Part shown: positions 1 to 5,527 of the stretch, in pieces
How the letters are laid out: each line of letters opens with the position of its first letter
Position numbering within the stretch: the first letter of the stretch is position 1
Assembly (NCBI GenBank): GCA_036381335.1
Contig: DASVCZ010000048.1
Coordinates: 1 to 11,381, forward strand
DNA length: 11,381 nt
Direction: 5' to 3'
Origin: DASVCZ01 sp036381335
Lineage (GTDB): Bacteria; Patescibacteriota; Microgenomatia; UBA1400; PJMF01
Notes under the pieces: model-generated
Database searches by the model: none
What the model saw: the letters and a program-made list of their open reading frames with translations, nothing else
Told to the model about the DNA's origin: nothing
Translations under genes and position numbers: made by a program

Positions 1-2
1 AC

Positions 3-938
3 GTGACTGCTTTAGCAACTGCTCTCCGAAGTCTTCCCATCACTGACGACCACAAGCAGCACTTACACCACCTCCAAACACTCAAAAGCTCTCTCTTTTC
101 AGCCAGGATTGAAGGCAATACCTTGTCGTTAATTAAAGCTAAAGATATCGATTTATCGCACCCCAAAGATGTCTCGCAACTGGAAGTCAGTAATTTACTC
201 AAAGCCGAAGCACACCTTAAAAAATTAGTTATCCCACTCACCGAAAAACAGTTGCTAGAGTTACATACTATTGTTCTCAAAGGATTATCACCAAATGCTG
301 GCTCTTTTCGCCATGAATCCTCAGCCATTTTTGATGGCGTAGGCAATATTGTCTATTTAACTCCCAGTCCTTCCGAGATGAAAAACATGGTCACAGTCTT
401 GCTAGAGCAAATTAACGCACCCATCGCCCCCAGTGACCGCTACTTACTGACCATTGCAGCCTGCCATTATTATTTTGAGAAAACGCACCCTTTCTTGGAT
501 GGCAACGGGCGAGTAGGCCGGATATTAATCCAATACCAGCTCCGCCAAAGCCAATTATTTAATAGCTTTATCTTACCAATTGATGAGTACTTCAATCTAA
601 ATAAAGCAGAGTATTACTACTATCTAGAAAAAAACACTCGTCAAATTGAAGGGTGGATAAGTTTTTTCCTCGAAGGACTCAGTTGGGCTATGACCAAAAT
701 TTTAGAAGATGCTAAAGCGCTGGTGACTGAAAAGTACCAGTTACGCTTACTTCCTAGACGCCAAGAAATCTTAGAAATTATCAAAGATCACCCTCAGTCT
801 TCGCTTGACTTCATTTGTCGAAGATTTCCCACCATTCCCAAACGGACCATTCAATACGATGTTCAACAGCTGATCAAAGAGAATGTAGTCATCAAACTTG
901 GAAAAACAAGAGGTGTGGTGTACCAGGCTGCCTCTTAG
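3..938 (+). CDS. Fic-family protein (probable AMP-transferase) with C-terminal winged helix; 5' end may lie outside window
   Basis: Fic enzymes usually transfer AMP from ATP to a hydroxyl side chain of a target protein. The core motif HPFLDGNGRVGR (residues 162-173, counted from the GTG at 3) has the catalytic His162, the acidic Asp166 and the Gly/Asn/Arg anion-binding residues. An N-terminal SARIEGN (33-39) matches the (S/T)xxxE(G/N) inhibitory helix of class II Fic proteins; Glu37 would block productive ATP binding, so the enzyme is probably self-inhibited. The flap lies near 108-125. Residues about 250-308 look like a winged helix-turn-helix (RRQEILEII... KRTIQYDVQQL), so it may bind DNA or control its own gene. 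The frame is open to the window edge and GTG is only the first possible start; class II Fic proteins usually carry more sequence ahead of the inhibitory helix, so the true start is probably upstream. The family is clear; the target is unknown. Confidence 0.88.
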   Translation: MTALATALRSLPITDDHKQHLHHLQTLKSSLFSARIEGNTLSLIKAKDIDLSHPKDVSQLEVSNLLKAEAHLKKLVIPLTEKQLLELHTIVLKGLSPNAGSFRHESSAIFDGVGNIVYLTPSPSEMKNMVTVLLEQINAPIAPSDRYLLTIAACHYYFEKTHPFLDGNGRVGRILIQYQLRQSQLFNSFILPIDEYFNLNKAEYYYYLEKNTRQIEGWISFFLEGLSWAMTKILEDAKALVTEKYQLRLLPRRQEILEIIKDHPQSSLDFICRRFPTIPKRTIQYDVQQLIKENVVIKLGKTRGVVYQAAS

Positions 939-961
939 CAGTTGATACAGATGGCTGCTAA
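935..961. promoter_or_regulatory. CIRCE-like inverted repeat (candidate HrcA operator) upstream of clpB
   Basis: The arms TTAGCAGTT and GGCTGCTAA are separated by exactly 9 nt. The CIRCE consensus is TTAGCACTC-N9-GAGTGCTAA, so 14 of 18 arm positions match, including all six outer bases on each side, and the total length of 27 is the same. It overlaps the fic stop codon and lies 61 nt before the clpB ATG, just upstream of the predicted -35. CIRCE usually overlaps or follows the promoter, so this position is less typical. A terminator is less likely because the stem is AT-rich at its ends and no T-tract follows. Confidence 0.45.
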
Positions 962-969
962 TTTGATCC

Positions 970-998
970 TTCACAAATTGTCCCTTTCTCATTAAAAT
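970..998 (+). promoter_or_regulatory. Sigma70-type promoter for clpB
   Basis: TTCACA (970-975, 5/6 to TTGACA) and TAAAAT (993-998, 5/6 to TATAAT) are separated by 17 nt. Transcription would start near 1005, leaving a leader of about 18 nt that contains AGGAGG. Confidence 0.55.
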
Positions 999-1012
999 GT
1001 AGCTATTCATGT

Positions 1013-1018
1013 AGGAGG
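1013..1018 (+). promoter_or_regulatory. Strong Shine-Dalgarno of clpB
   Basis: A perfect AGGAGG lies 4 nt before the ATG at 1023 and fixes the clpB start. It is the only clear Shine-Dalgarno I find ahead of a gene in this window; most of the other starts have a -10 element in that place. Confidence 0.85.
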
Positions 1019-1022
1019 AAGT

Positions 1023-3584
1023 ATGGACTTTAACCGCTTTACTACTAAATCTGCCGAAGCTATTCAAGGAGCTATGCAGTTGGCAGGGAAGTTAAAAAAT
1101 CCTCAACTGGAGCCACTACATTTGTTGCAGGTGTTAGTGAAACAACCAGGAGGCATCGTGCCTTCATTGCTTCAAAAACTGGACCAAGATCCTGAAAATA
1201 TTTCTATCCGTATTCAAACCCAGCTCAGTACCTTGCCTACCATTAGCGGGCCAACCCAAGCAGTACTTTCGGACGACTTGCGCCGAGCTCTGGAACAAGC
1301 TGAAAGCGAAGCTGGCAAATTAAATGATGAATACATTAGTACTGAGCACCTTTTTTTGGCACTTTTGGAAACTAAAGTAACTCAAGAACTTTTGAGCATT
1401 TCTAAAAATGATGTCTTAAAAGTCCTCAAAGACGTTCGTGGTAGCCAAAGGGTAACTGACCCGGATCCTGAAGGGAAGTATCAAGCGCTGGAGAAGTACA
1501 CTACCGATTTCACTGTCTTAGCTCAAGAGGGCAAAATTGACCCTGTCATTGGTCGGGATGAGGAAATCAGAAGAGTGACCCAAATCCTATCGCGCCGGAC
1601 TAAAAATAATCCCGTCTTAGTGGGTGAGCCGGGAACTGGTAAAACTGCCATTATCGAAGGCTTGGCCAAGAAAATCATTGATAATGACGTACCGGATGCG
1701 TTAAAAAATAAAAAAATCTTATCGCTAGACTTAGGATCTTTGATTGCGGGCTCCAAATACCGAGGCGAGTTCGAGGACCGATTGAAAGCAGTTATCAAAG
1801 ATATCGAGGGCAGTGAGGGTCAGATTATTCTGTTCATTGATGAGTTACACACCATCGTGGGCGCAGGCGCGCAAGAAGGTTCCACTGATGCCGGCAACTT
1901 ACTTAAACCAGCATTAGCACGCGGTGCTCTCCGTACCATCGGCGCCACCACTCTCAAAGAGTATCGCAAATACATTGAAAAAGACGCGGCGCTGGAGCGC
2001 CGCTTCCAACCGGTGATGGTAGAAGAACCGAGTGTAGAAGATGCCATTTCGATCTTGCGTGGCATCAAAGACAAGTACGAAACCCACCATGGTGTGCGGA
2101 TTCGCGATAACGCCTTGGTAGCGGCAGTGGAGCTGTCTAATCGCTATATTTCCGACCGTTTCTTGCCAGATAAAGCCATCGACCTGATGGATGAGGCGGC
2201 CAGTTCTATCAAAATTGAAATTGACAGTAAACCTACCGAACTGGACCAACTAGAGCGTCGCATCCGCCAGTTAGAAATTGAAAAGGAAGCATTAAAAAAG
2301 GAAAAAGACGACGCTTCTCAAAAACGCCTCCAAGAAATTGAAAAAGAGTTGAGTGAACTCAAAGAAAAGTACCAAGAGTTGGAACTCCAATGGCGCAGTG
2401 AAAAGGACATTATTGATCAGCTAAAAGAAACGAGTCAGAAAAGCGACGACCTCCGTGCTGAAGCCGAACGGGCAGAGCGGGAGGTTAACCTCCAACGAGC
2501 AGCGGAAATTAAGTATGGCGAACTGCCGAAACTAGAGCAGCAAATGACAGAGCTGCAAACTAAGCTCAATCAGATTCAAAAAGATCGCTCCATCCTCAGC
2601 GAAGAAGTGACTGAAGAGGACATTGCTAAAGTCGTTTCCCGTTGGACGGGAATCCCGGTCTCCAAAATGCTCAAAAGTGAAAGCGAAAAATTGCTGGAAA
2701 TGGAAGTCGAGCTCGGTAAACGAGTGGTAGGTCAAGAACGGGCCATCCAGGCTGTCTCTGACGCCGTCCGCCGGGCACGAGCTGGCATTGCCGAAGCCAG
2801 TAAGCCTATCGGTTCATTCCTCTTCCTGGGGCCGACTGGGGTGGGTAAAACTGAACTGGCCAAAGCCCTGGCTGAGTTTCTCTTCAACGACGAAAACTTG
2901 ATGATTCGAATCGATATGAGTGAGTACATGGAGCGTCATGCGGTGGCTCGTTTAATCGGATCGCCCCCCGGTTACGTGGGCTATGAAGAGGGGGGACAAC
3001 TAACGGAAGCCGTCCGCCGTCACCCCTACAGTGTCCTTCTCCTCGACGAGATTGAAAAAGCACATCCTGAAGTCTTTAACATTCTGCTGCAGATCCTCGA
3101 TGATGGGCGCTTAACTGATAGTAAGGGCCGCACGGTTGACTTCAAAAATACCATTATTATCATGACCTCTAACTTAGGCAGTGACGTAATCATGGAACAT
3201 GCTGGTGACGCCAAAGCTCAAGAGATTGCTCTCGAACCTTTACTATCTCAACACTTCCGACCAGAGTTTCTCAACCGGCTCGATGAAACCATTATCTTCC
3301 AACCTCTGAGTGAGGCCGAAATCAAAGAAATCGTCACACTTCAGGTAGCTGAAGTGCAAAAACGCGTCGCACAAAAAGACATTCAAATCCAGATTACCGA
3401 TGCAGCCATCAACCATTTTGCCAGCGCTGGTTACGATATTGTCTTTGGCGCCCGGCCACTCAAACGCCTGATGCAAAAAGAGATCCTTAATGAGCTCTCC
3501 AAGCAAATTATTGAAGGCAAGATTAAAGAAGGGGATAAGGTCAAAGTCGACTTCCAGGATAAGAGGATAGTTATCAAGAAATAA
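1023..3584 (+). CDS. clpB: ATP-dependent disaggregase ClpB (Hsp100)
   Basis: ClpB is a cytosolic hexamer that threads aggregated proteins through its central pore, working with DnaK. The 853 residues match the usual length. In order: Clp N domain (about 1-145); first AAA+ domain with Walker A GEPGTGKT (201-208), Walker B IILFIDE (268-274), pore loop KYRG (245-248) and arginine finger at R326/R327; a long charged coiled coil (about 405-525), the M domain that separates ClpB from ClpA/ClpX; second AAA+ domain with Walker A GPTGVGKT (603-610), pore loop GYVGYE (650-655) and Walker B VLLLDE (671-676); and a C-terminal sensor-2 region GARPLKRL. I see no ClpP-binding IGF/IGL loop, as expected for a disaggregase. 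The start is fixed by AGGAGG. Heat-shock control through the CIRCE-like site is an inference. No terminator is obvious after the stop. Confidence 0.98.
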   Translation: MDFNRFTTKSAEAIQGAMQLAGKLKNPQLEPLHLLQVLVKQPGGIVPSLLQKLDQDPENISIRIQTQLSTLPTISGPTQAVLSDDLRRALEQAESEAGKLNDEYISTEHLFLALLETKVTQELLSISKNDVLKVLKDVRGSQRVTDPDPEGKYQALEKYTTDFTVLAQEGKIDPVIGRDEEIRRVTQILSRRTKNNPVLVGEPGTGKTAIIEGLAKKIIDNDVPDALKNKKILSLDLGSLIAGSKYRGEFEDRLKAVIKDIEGSEGQIILFIDELHTIVGAGAQEGSTDAGNLLKPALARGALRTIGATTLKEYRKYIEKDAALERRFQPVMVEEPSVEDAISILRGIKDKYETHHGVRIRDNALVAAVELSNRYISDRFLPDKAIDLMDEAASSIKIEIDSKPTELDQLERRIRQLEIEKEALKKEKDDASQKRLQEIEKELSELKEKYQELELQWRSEKDIIDQLKETSQKSDDLRAEAERAEREVNLQRAAEIKYGELPKLEQQMTELQTKLNQIQKDRSILSEEVTEEDIAKVVSRWTGIPVSKMLKSESEKLLEMEVELGKRVVGQERAIQAVSDAVRRARAGIAEASKPIGSFLFLGPTGVGKTELAKALAEFLFNDENLMIRIDMSEYMERHAVARLIGSPPGYVGYEEGGQLTEAVRRHPYSVLLLDEIEKAHPEVFNILLQILDDGRLTDSKGRTVDFKNTIIIMTSNLGSDVIMEHAGDAKAQEIALEPLLSQHFRPEFLNRLDETIIFQPLSEAEIKEIVTLQVAEVQKRVAQKDIQIQITDAAINHFASAGYDIVFGARPLKRLMQKEILNELSKQIIEGKIKEGDKVKVDFQDKRIVIKK

Positions 3585-3635
3585 TCCAGTCTCCATTTCC
3601 AGCTGACTTGTTTAATTCTGAATGATTCCATTTGA

Positions 3636-3664
3636 TTGTAGTTTTGTTTAAGGTGGCTTATAAT
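3636..3664 (+). promoter_or_regulatory. Candidate promoter of the kinase-like gene
   Basis: A perfect TATAAT (3659-3664) lies 17 nt after a weak -35, TTGTAG (3636-3641). Transcription would start near 3671, so the mRNA would have only about 5 nt before the ATG at 3676 and no Shine-Dalgarno. The 91-bp spacer between clpB and this gene (3585-3675) shows nothing else. Confidence 0.55.
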
Positions 3665-3675
3665 ACATACTATAT

Positions 3676-4635
3676 ATGTATGTAGGGCCTGAGCAAATTA
3701 TTCAGCGTTTTTACCGTCAAGATGGATCTCCCATAGAATGGAGTAAAAGAGGAACTTCTGTAACTCCTGGTTATCTACACAAAGGCAATGAACCTGGTGT
3801 CCCTTTAGCCATAAAGAGTTTAAAAGGGCATGAACATTTCCGCTCAATTTTAGATTATTTTGACGCCATCAATAACTTAAAAAAAGAAAAAAAAATTCTC
3901 GAAGAATATGCTTATGCTTGCCCATATTTTGTAAAACTTATAGACAGTTCTACTGACCCTAATGGAGACGTAAAAGAACTTTATCTTGAACGCCTTCAAC
4001 CTTTAGAGCTGCACCTTAACTTTATTAGAGCTCAAGGTTTACCAAACTTGCTATCAATTGCTCAGCAAATGTCTATGTATTTAACATTTGTTCACAGTGA
4101 AAAGTATATAGATAACGATCTTAAACTAGAAAATTTTGGCATTGATTATGAAAATGGTCTAACTCTTAAACGTTTCGATTTCGGTAATTTCGAGTCTCAA
4201 GATCAAGAACCTGGAATAAATGTAGTCGGTAGTCCCCGGTATCTCCCTCTCTATAAATTTAATGAAGGAATTTCTGTGGCTACTTTACTTAAAGCTGACA
4301 TTTTTGCTCTCGCTTTAAACTTCTATGATCTCTTGACTAATTCACAACGAACTAAAGAACAAAAGCCAGAAAATATGTCGGTTAACGATTGGCTGGCTAG
4401 AGTAATCTCCCATAATCACGGAGTTCAATTTACTACTCAGGATCTACTTTATATTACAAATGGTGATGAGCAAGCTGCTCAAAACTTAACTACTACATTA
4501 AACGTAGTTTTAACAAAAGCTCTCAGCGACGATGAAACCCAAGCCTACGAGAATGTTGCTGAGCTTTATTATGATTTTATTAGCTGTTTTCAAGATTATC
4601 TGACTCCCGAACAATTTACCCAGCTCCTCATTTAA
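3676..4635 (+). CDS. Divergent Hanks-type (Ser/Thr) protein kinase-like protein
   Basis: The 319 residues follow the eukaryotic-like kinase order: AIK with the ATP-binding Lys47; a charged helix with Glu71/76/77 as the likely partner; a catalytic loop YIDNDLKLENFGI (144-156) with base Asp148, Lys150 and Asn153; a metal-binding DFG (168-170); GSPRYLPLY where activation segments read GTPxYxAPE; and KADIFALALNFYDLLTN, matching the helix-F region. Two features are odd. No GxGxxG loop precedes Lys47, and the usual HRD reads YID, so activity is plausible but unproven; it could be a pseudokinase or a small-molecule kinase of the same fold. There is no membrane segment or PASTA domain, so it should be cytosolic. 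The gene looks AT-richer than clpB and lon, which suggests transfer. The ATG at 3676 was chosen because TATAAT lies just ahead and no Shine-Dalgarno exists. No phosphatase gene is nearby. Confidence 0.75.
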   Translation: MYVGPEQIIQRFYRQDGSPIEWSKRGTSVTPGYLHKGNEPGVPLAIKSLKGHEHFRSILDYFDAINNLKKEKKILEEYAYACPYFVKLIDSSTDPNGDVKELYLERLQPLELHLNFIRAQGLPNLLSIAQQMSMYLTFVHSEKYIDNDLKLENFGIDYENGLTLKRFDFGNFESQDQEPGINVVGSPRYLPLYKFNEGISVATLLKADIFALALNFYDLLTNSQRTKEQKPENMSVNDWLARVISHNHGVQFTTQDLLYITNGDEQAAQNLTTTLNVVLTKALSDDETQAYENVAELYYDFISCFQDYLTPEQFTQLLI

Positions 4636-4648
4636 AATTGCTCGCGTT

Positions 4649-4669
4649 TTGCCACCTTCTTGCCACCTT
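4649..4669 (+). repeat. Tandem 10-bp direct repeat with 11-bp period
   Basis: TTGCCACCTT occurs at 4649-4658 and again at 4660-4669, separated by one base. The copies are about one helical turn apart and end just upstream of an extended -10 element, which is the arrangement of an activator or repressor site. TTGCCA also resembles a -35, but the spacings to the -10 (22 and 11 nt) are not usable. Confidence 0.5.
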
Positions 4670-4673
4670 TTCC

Positions 4674-4682
4674 TGTTATACT
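4674..4682 (+). promoter_or_regulatory. Extended -10 promoter of the 66-aa membrane protein gene
   Basis: TGT followed by TATACT (4677-4682) is an extended -10 element with no well-spaced -35. It ends 6 nt before the ATG at 4689, so transcription would begin at or beside the start codon. Confidence 0.55.
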
Positions 4683-4688
4683 CGAGAT

Positions 4689-4889
4689 ATGACTTTAAAA
4701 TTGACCCTAAGTGAAACCCAGCTAGAGAAACTGAGTGAGTTACTTTTAGACATTGCCAAATCACTTTTTATTGCGACATTAGCAGTTCCTTTATTTGCCA
4801 CCCATTCTGAAATTTTTATTGCAATGAAATCTTTAGTTATCGCAATATGTTGTACAATTTTTAGTATTAAGTTGTTAGAATACACCTAA
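4689..4889 (+). CDS. Small two-helix membrane protein (66 aa), unknown function
   Basis: I do not recognise a characterised family. A short polar head with the motif LSETQLEKLSELL is followed by two hydrophobic helices, about 23-40 (AKSLFIATLAVPLF) and 45-62 (MKSLVIAICCTIF), with a few polar residues between them. This is a hairpin membrane protein, probably with both ends in the cytosol. A longer frame opens at a TTG (4638), but that extension would be coded by the direct repeats and promoter, so I chose the ATG at 4689. The next small gene begins one base after its stop, which points to one transcript. Small hydrophobic proteins in tandem occur as toxins, holin-like proteins or subunit partners; nothing here decides between them. 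Confidence 0.6.
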   Translation: MTLKLTLSETQLEKLSELLLDIAKSLFIATLAVPLFATHSEIFIAMKSLVIAICCTIFSIKLLEYT

Positions 4890-4890
4890 T

Positions 4891-4995
4891 ATGGACGTTA
4901 CTACTTTTTTCAATAGTTGGCTGACATTTTTAATGCTGGTGTTAATTTTCTTGGCTGTAGTTTTCTTTGGTGGCTCTCTCAGAAAAAAGAACTAG
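4891..4995 (+). CDS. Tiny single-pass membrane peptide (34 aa), unknown function
   Basis: ATG at 4891, one base after the stop of the 66-aa gene, opens a 34-codon frame ending in TAG. It has a polar start (MDVTTFFNSW), one strongly hydrophobic helix of about 17 residues (LTFLMLVLIFLAVVFFG) and a basic tail (LRKKN) that would hold the C-terminus in the cytosol. The layout resembles type I toxin peptides and small subunits of membrane complexes. No Shine-Dalgarno is visible, so translation probably depends on coupling to the preceding gene. The case for a real gene rests on its tight spacing and clean membrane topology. Confidence 0.5.
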   Translation: MDVTTFFNSWLTFLMLVLIFLAVVFFGGSLRKKN

Positions 4996-4998
4996 GTA

Positions 4999-5007
4999 TG
5001 GTACAAT
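4999..5007 (+). promoter_or_regulatory. Extended -10 promoter of tRNA-Ile
   Basis: TGG followed by TACAAT (5002-5007) is an extended -10 element. Transcription would begin near 5014, about 3 nt before the mature tRNA 5' end, so little 5' leader remains for RNase P to remove. The lipoprotein gene downstream has a closely matching element, TGG-TACACT. Confidence 0.6.
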
Positions 5008-5016
5008 ATTCCCCTT

Positions 5017-5090
5017 GGGTGATTAGCTCAGGTGGTTAGAGCGCTGTCCTGATAAGACAGAGGTCCATGGTTCGAGTCCATGATCACCCA
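5017..5090 (+). tRNA. tRNA-Ile (anticodon GAU)
   Basis: The 74-nt cloverleaf folds cleanly. The acceptor GGGTGAT (5017-5023) pairs with ATCACCC (5083-5089). The D stem is GCTC/GAGC with a GG-containing loop. The anticodon stem CTGTC/GACAG holds the loop CTGATAA, giving anticodon GAT at 5051-5053. The variable region is AGGTC, the T stem is CATGG/CCATG with loop TTCGAGT, and the discriminator is A5090. CCA is not encoded (the next bases are CTC), so a CCA-adding enzyme is needed. It decodes AUC and AUU. No T-rich terminator follows, so transcription may run on into the tRNA-like repeats and the GIY-YIG gene. Confidence 0.95.
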
Positions 5091-5117
5091 CTCTTTCAGA
5101 TTAGTTAGACGCTATAT

Positions 5118-5176
5118 TGGTTAGAGCGGTCCGATAAATCGGACAGGTCCATGGTTCGAGTCCATGATCACCCACC
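5118..5176 (+). repeat. tRNA-Ile-derived repeat, copy A (left flank of GIY-YIG gene)
   Basis: This 59-bp unit recurs at 5416-5474 with one mismatch (A5136 versus G5434). It starts in D-loop sequence (TGGTTAGAGCG, same as the intact tRNA) and ends after the acceptor strand, discriminator and first two bases of CCA. The 30 bases at 5145-5174 are identical to the 3' part of the intact tRNA. The anticodon arm is replaced by arms GTCCGAT and ATCGGAC around two bases, one nt shorter than a normal 17-nt arm. The sequence upstream (GATTAG at 5099-5104) keeps only a trace of the 5' half and has no GGGT acceptor strand, so it cannot be a working tRNA. Confidence 0.85.
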
Positions 5177-5422
5177 ATGTATTGGATTTATATCTTGCAA
5201 AGTCAAAAAAATGATAGGTATTACATTGGTTCTTCAAATGATATTGAACGAAGACTAGCAGAACATAATCGAGGTAAATCCCCTTATACTGCTTCCACAA
5301 GACCCTGGAAATTGGTCTTTTCAAAAGAATTTGCTACTTTAAAGGCAGCAAGACAATTTGAACATTCCTTGAAGAAACAAAAGAGTCGAAAAGTTATCGA
5401 AGAGTTATTGGCGGGTGGTTAG
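5177..5422 (+). CDS. Stand-alone GIY-YIG nuclease-domain protein (81 aa)
   Basis: The protein is a single GIY-YIG domain: WIY (3-5) at the GIY position, YIG (16-18), Arg25/Arg26 in NDIERRLAEHN as the catalytic arginine, and Glu62 in ARQFEHSLK as the metal-binding glutamate. Length and pattern match the small stand-alone members of the UvrC/UPF0213-like group, whose role is mostly unknown. It has no DNA-binding extension, so any site specificity must come from the domain or a partner. The context is unusual. The ATG at 5177 uses the last base of a CCA that follows tRNA-like sequence, there is no Shine-Dalgarno, and the stop TAG (5420-5422) lies in D-loop sequence of the second tRNA-like repeat, so the last residues (GG) are coded by repeat or repeat-adjacent sequence. 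A mobile or domesticated homing-type nuclease is my inference. Confidence 0.88.
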   Translation: MYWIYILQSQKNDRYYIGSSNDIERRLAEHNRGKSPYTASTRPWKLVFSKEFATLKAARQFEHSLKKQKSRKVIEELLAGG

Positions 5423-5474
5423 AGCGGTCCGATGAATCGGACAGGTCCATGGTTCGAGTCCATGATCACCCACC
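5416..5474 (+). repeat. tRNA-Ile-derived repeat, copy B (right flank of GIY-YIG gene)
   Basis: A 58/59 match to copy A, offset by 298 bp and in the same orientation. It matches the intact tRNA D-loop two bases further left (GGTGGTTAGAGCG from 5414). The palindromic anticodon arm is present with GA instead of AA at its centre. After the discriminator the bases are CCC, not CCA. It supplies the stop codon of the GIY-YIG gene. Its reading frame runs into lon and could be mistaken for a lon N-terminus. Confidence 0.85.
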
Positions 5475-5491
5475 CTCCTTTGTTTCAACTC

Positions 5492-5520
5492 TTGCCAATT
5501 AGCAGTCTTCACGCTAGAAT
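5492..5520 (+). promoter_or_regulatory. Sigma70-type promoter of lon
   Basis: TTGCCA (5492-5497, 5/6) and TAGAAT (5515-5520, 5/6) are separated by exactly 17 nt. The -10 ends 7 nt before the ATG at 5528, predicting a leaderless lon mRNA. It also overlaps the in-frame ATG at 5519, which argues against that start. Confidence 0.7.
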
Positions 5521-5527
5521 GCTAAAC

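Noticed and set aside
3585..3640. Terminator after clpB
   Set aside because: Only four-base complementary stretches are present and there is no stem followed by a T-tract.
4638..4688. TTG start for the small membrane protein
   Set aside because: The extension would be coded by the direct repeats and the extended -10, and the ATG at 4689 fits the start geometry of neighbouring genes.
5099..5177. Copy A as a second functional tRNA-Ile
   Set aside because: There is no 5' acceptor strand to pair with ATCACCC, the D arm is disrupted, and the anticodon arm is one nt short with no usable loop.
5121..5324. Minus-strand frame across the GIY-YIG gene
   Set aside because: Its N-terminus (MDSNHGPVRF) is antisense tRNA repeat and the rest is the shadow of the GIY-YIG gene, which has clear catalytic motifs.
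5432..5527. N-terminal extension of lon beginning in the tRNA-like repeat
   Set aside because: It is translated tRNA sequence plus the promoter; the LON domain begins shortly after the ATG at 5528 and the -10 overlaps the ATG at 5519.
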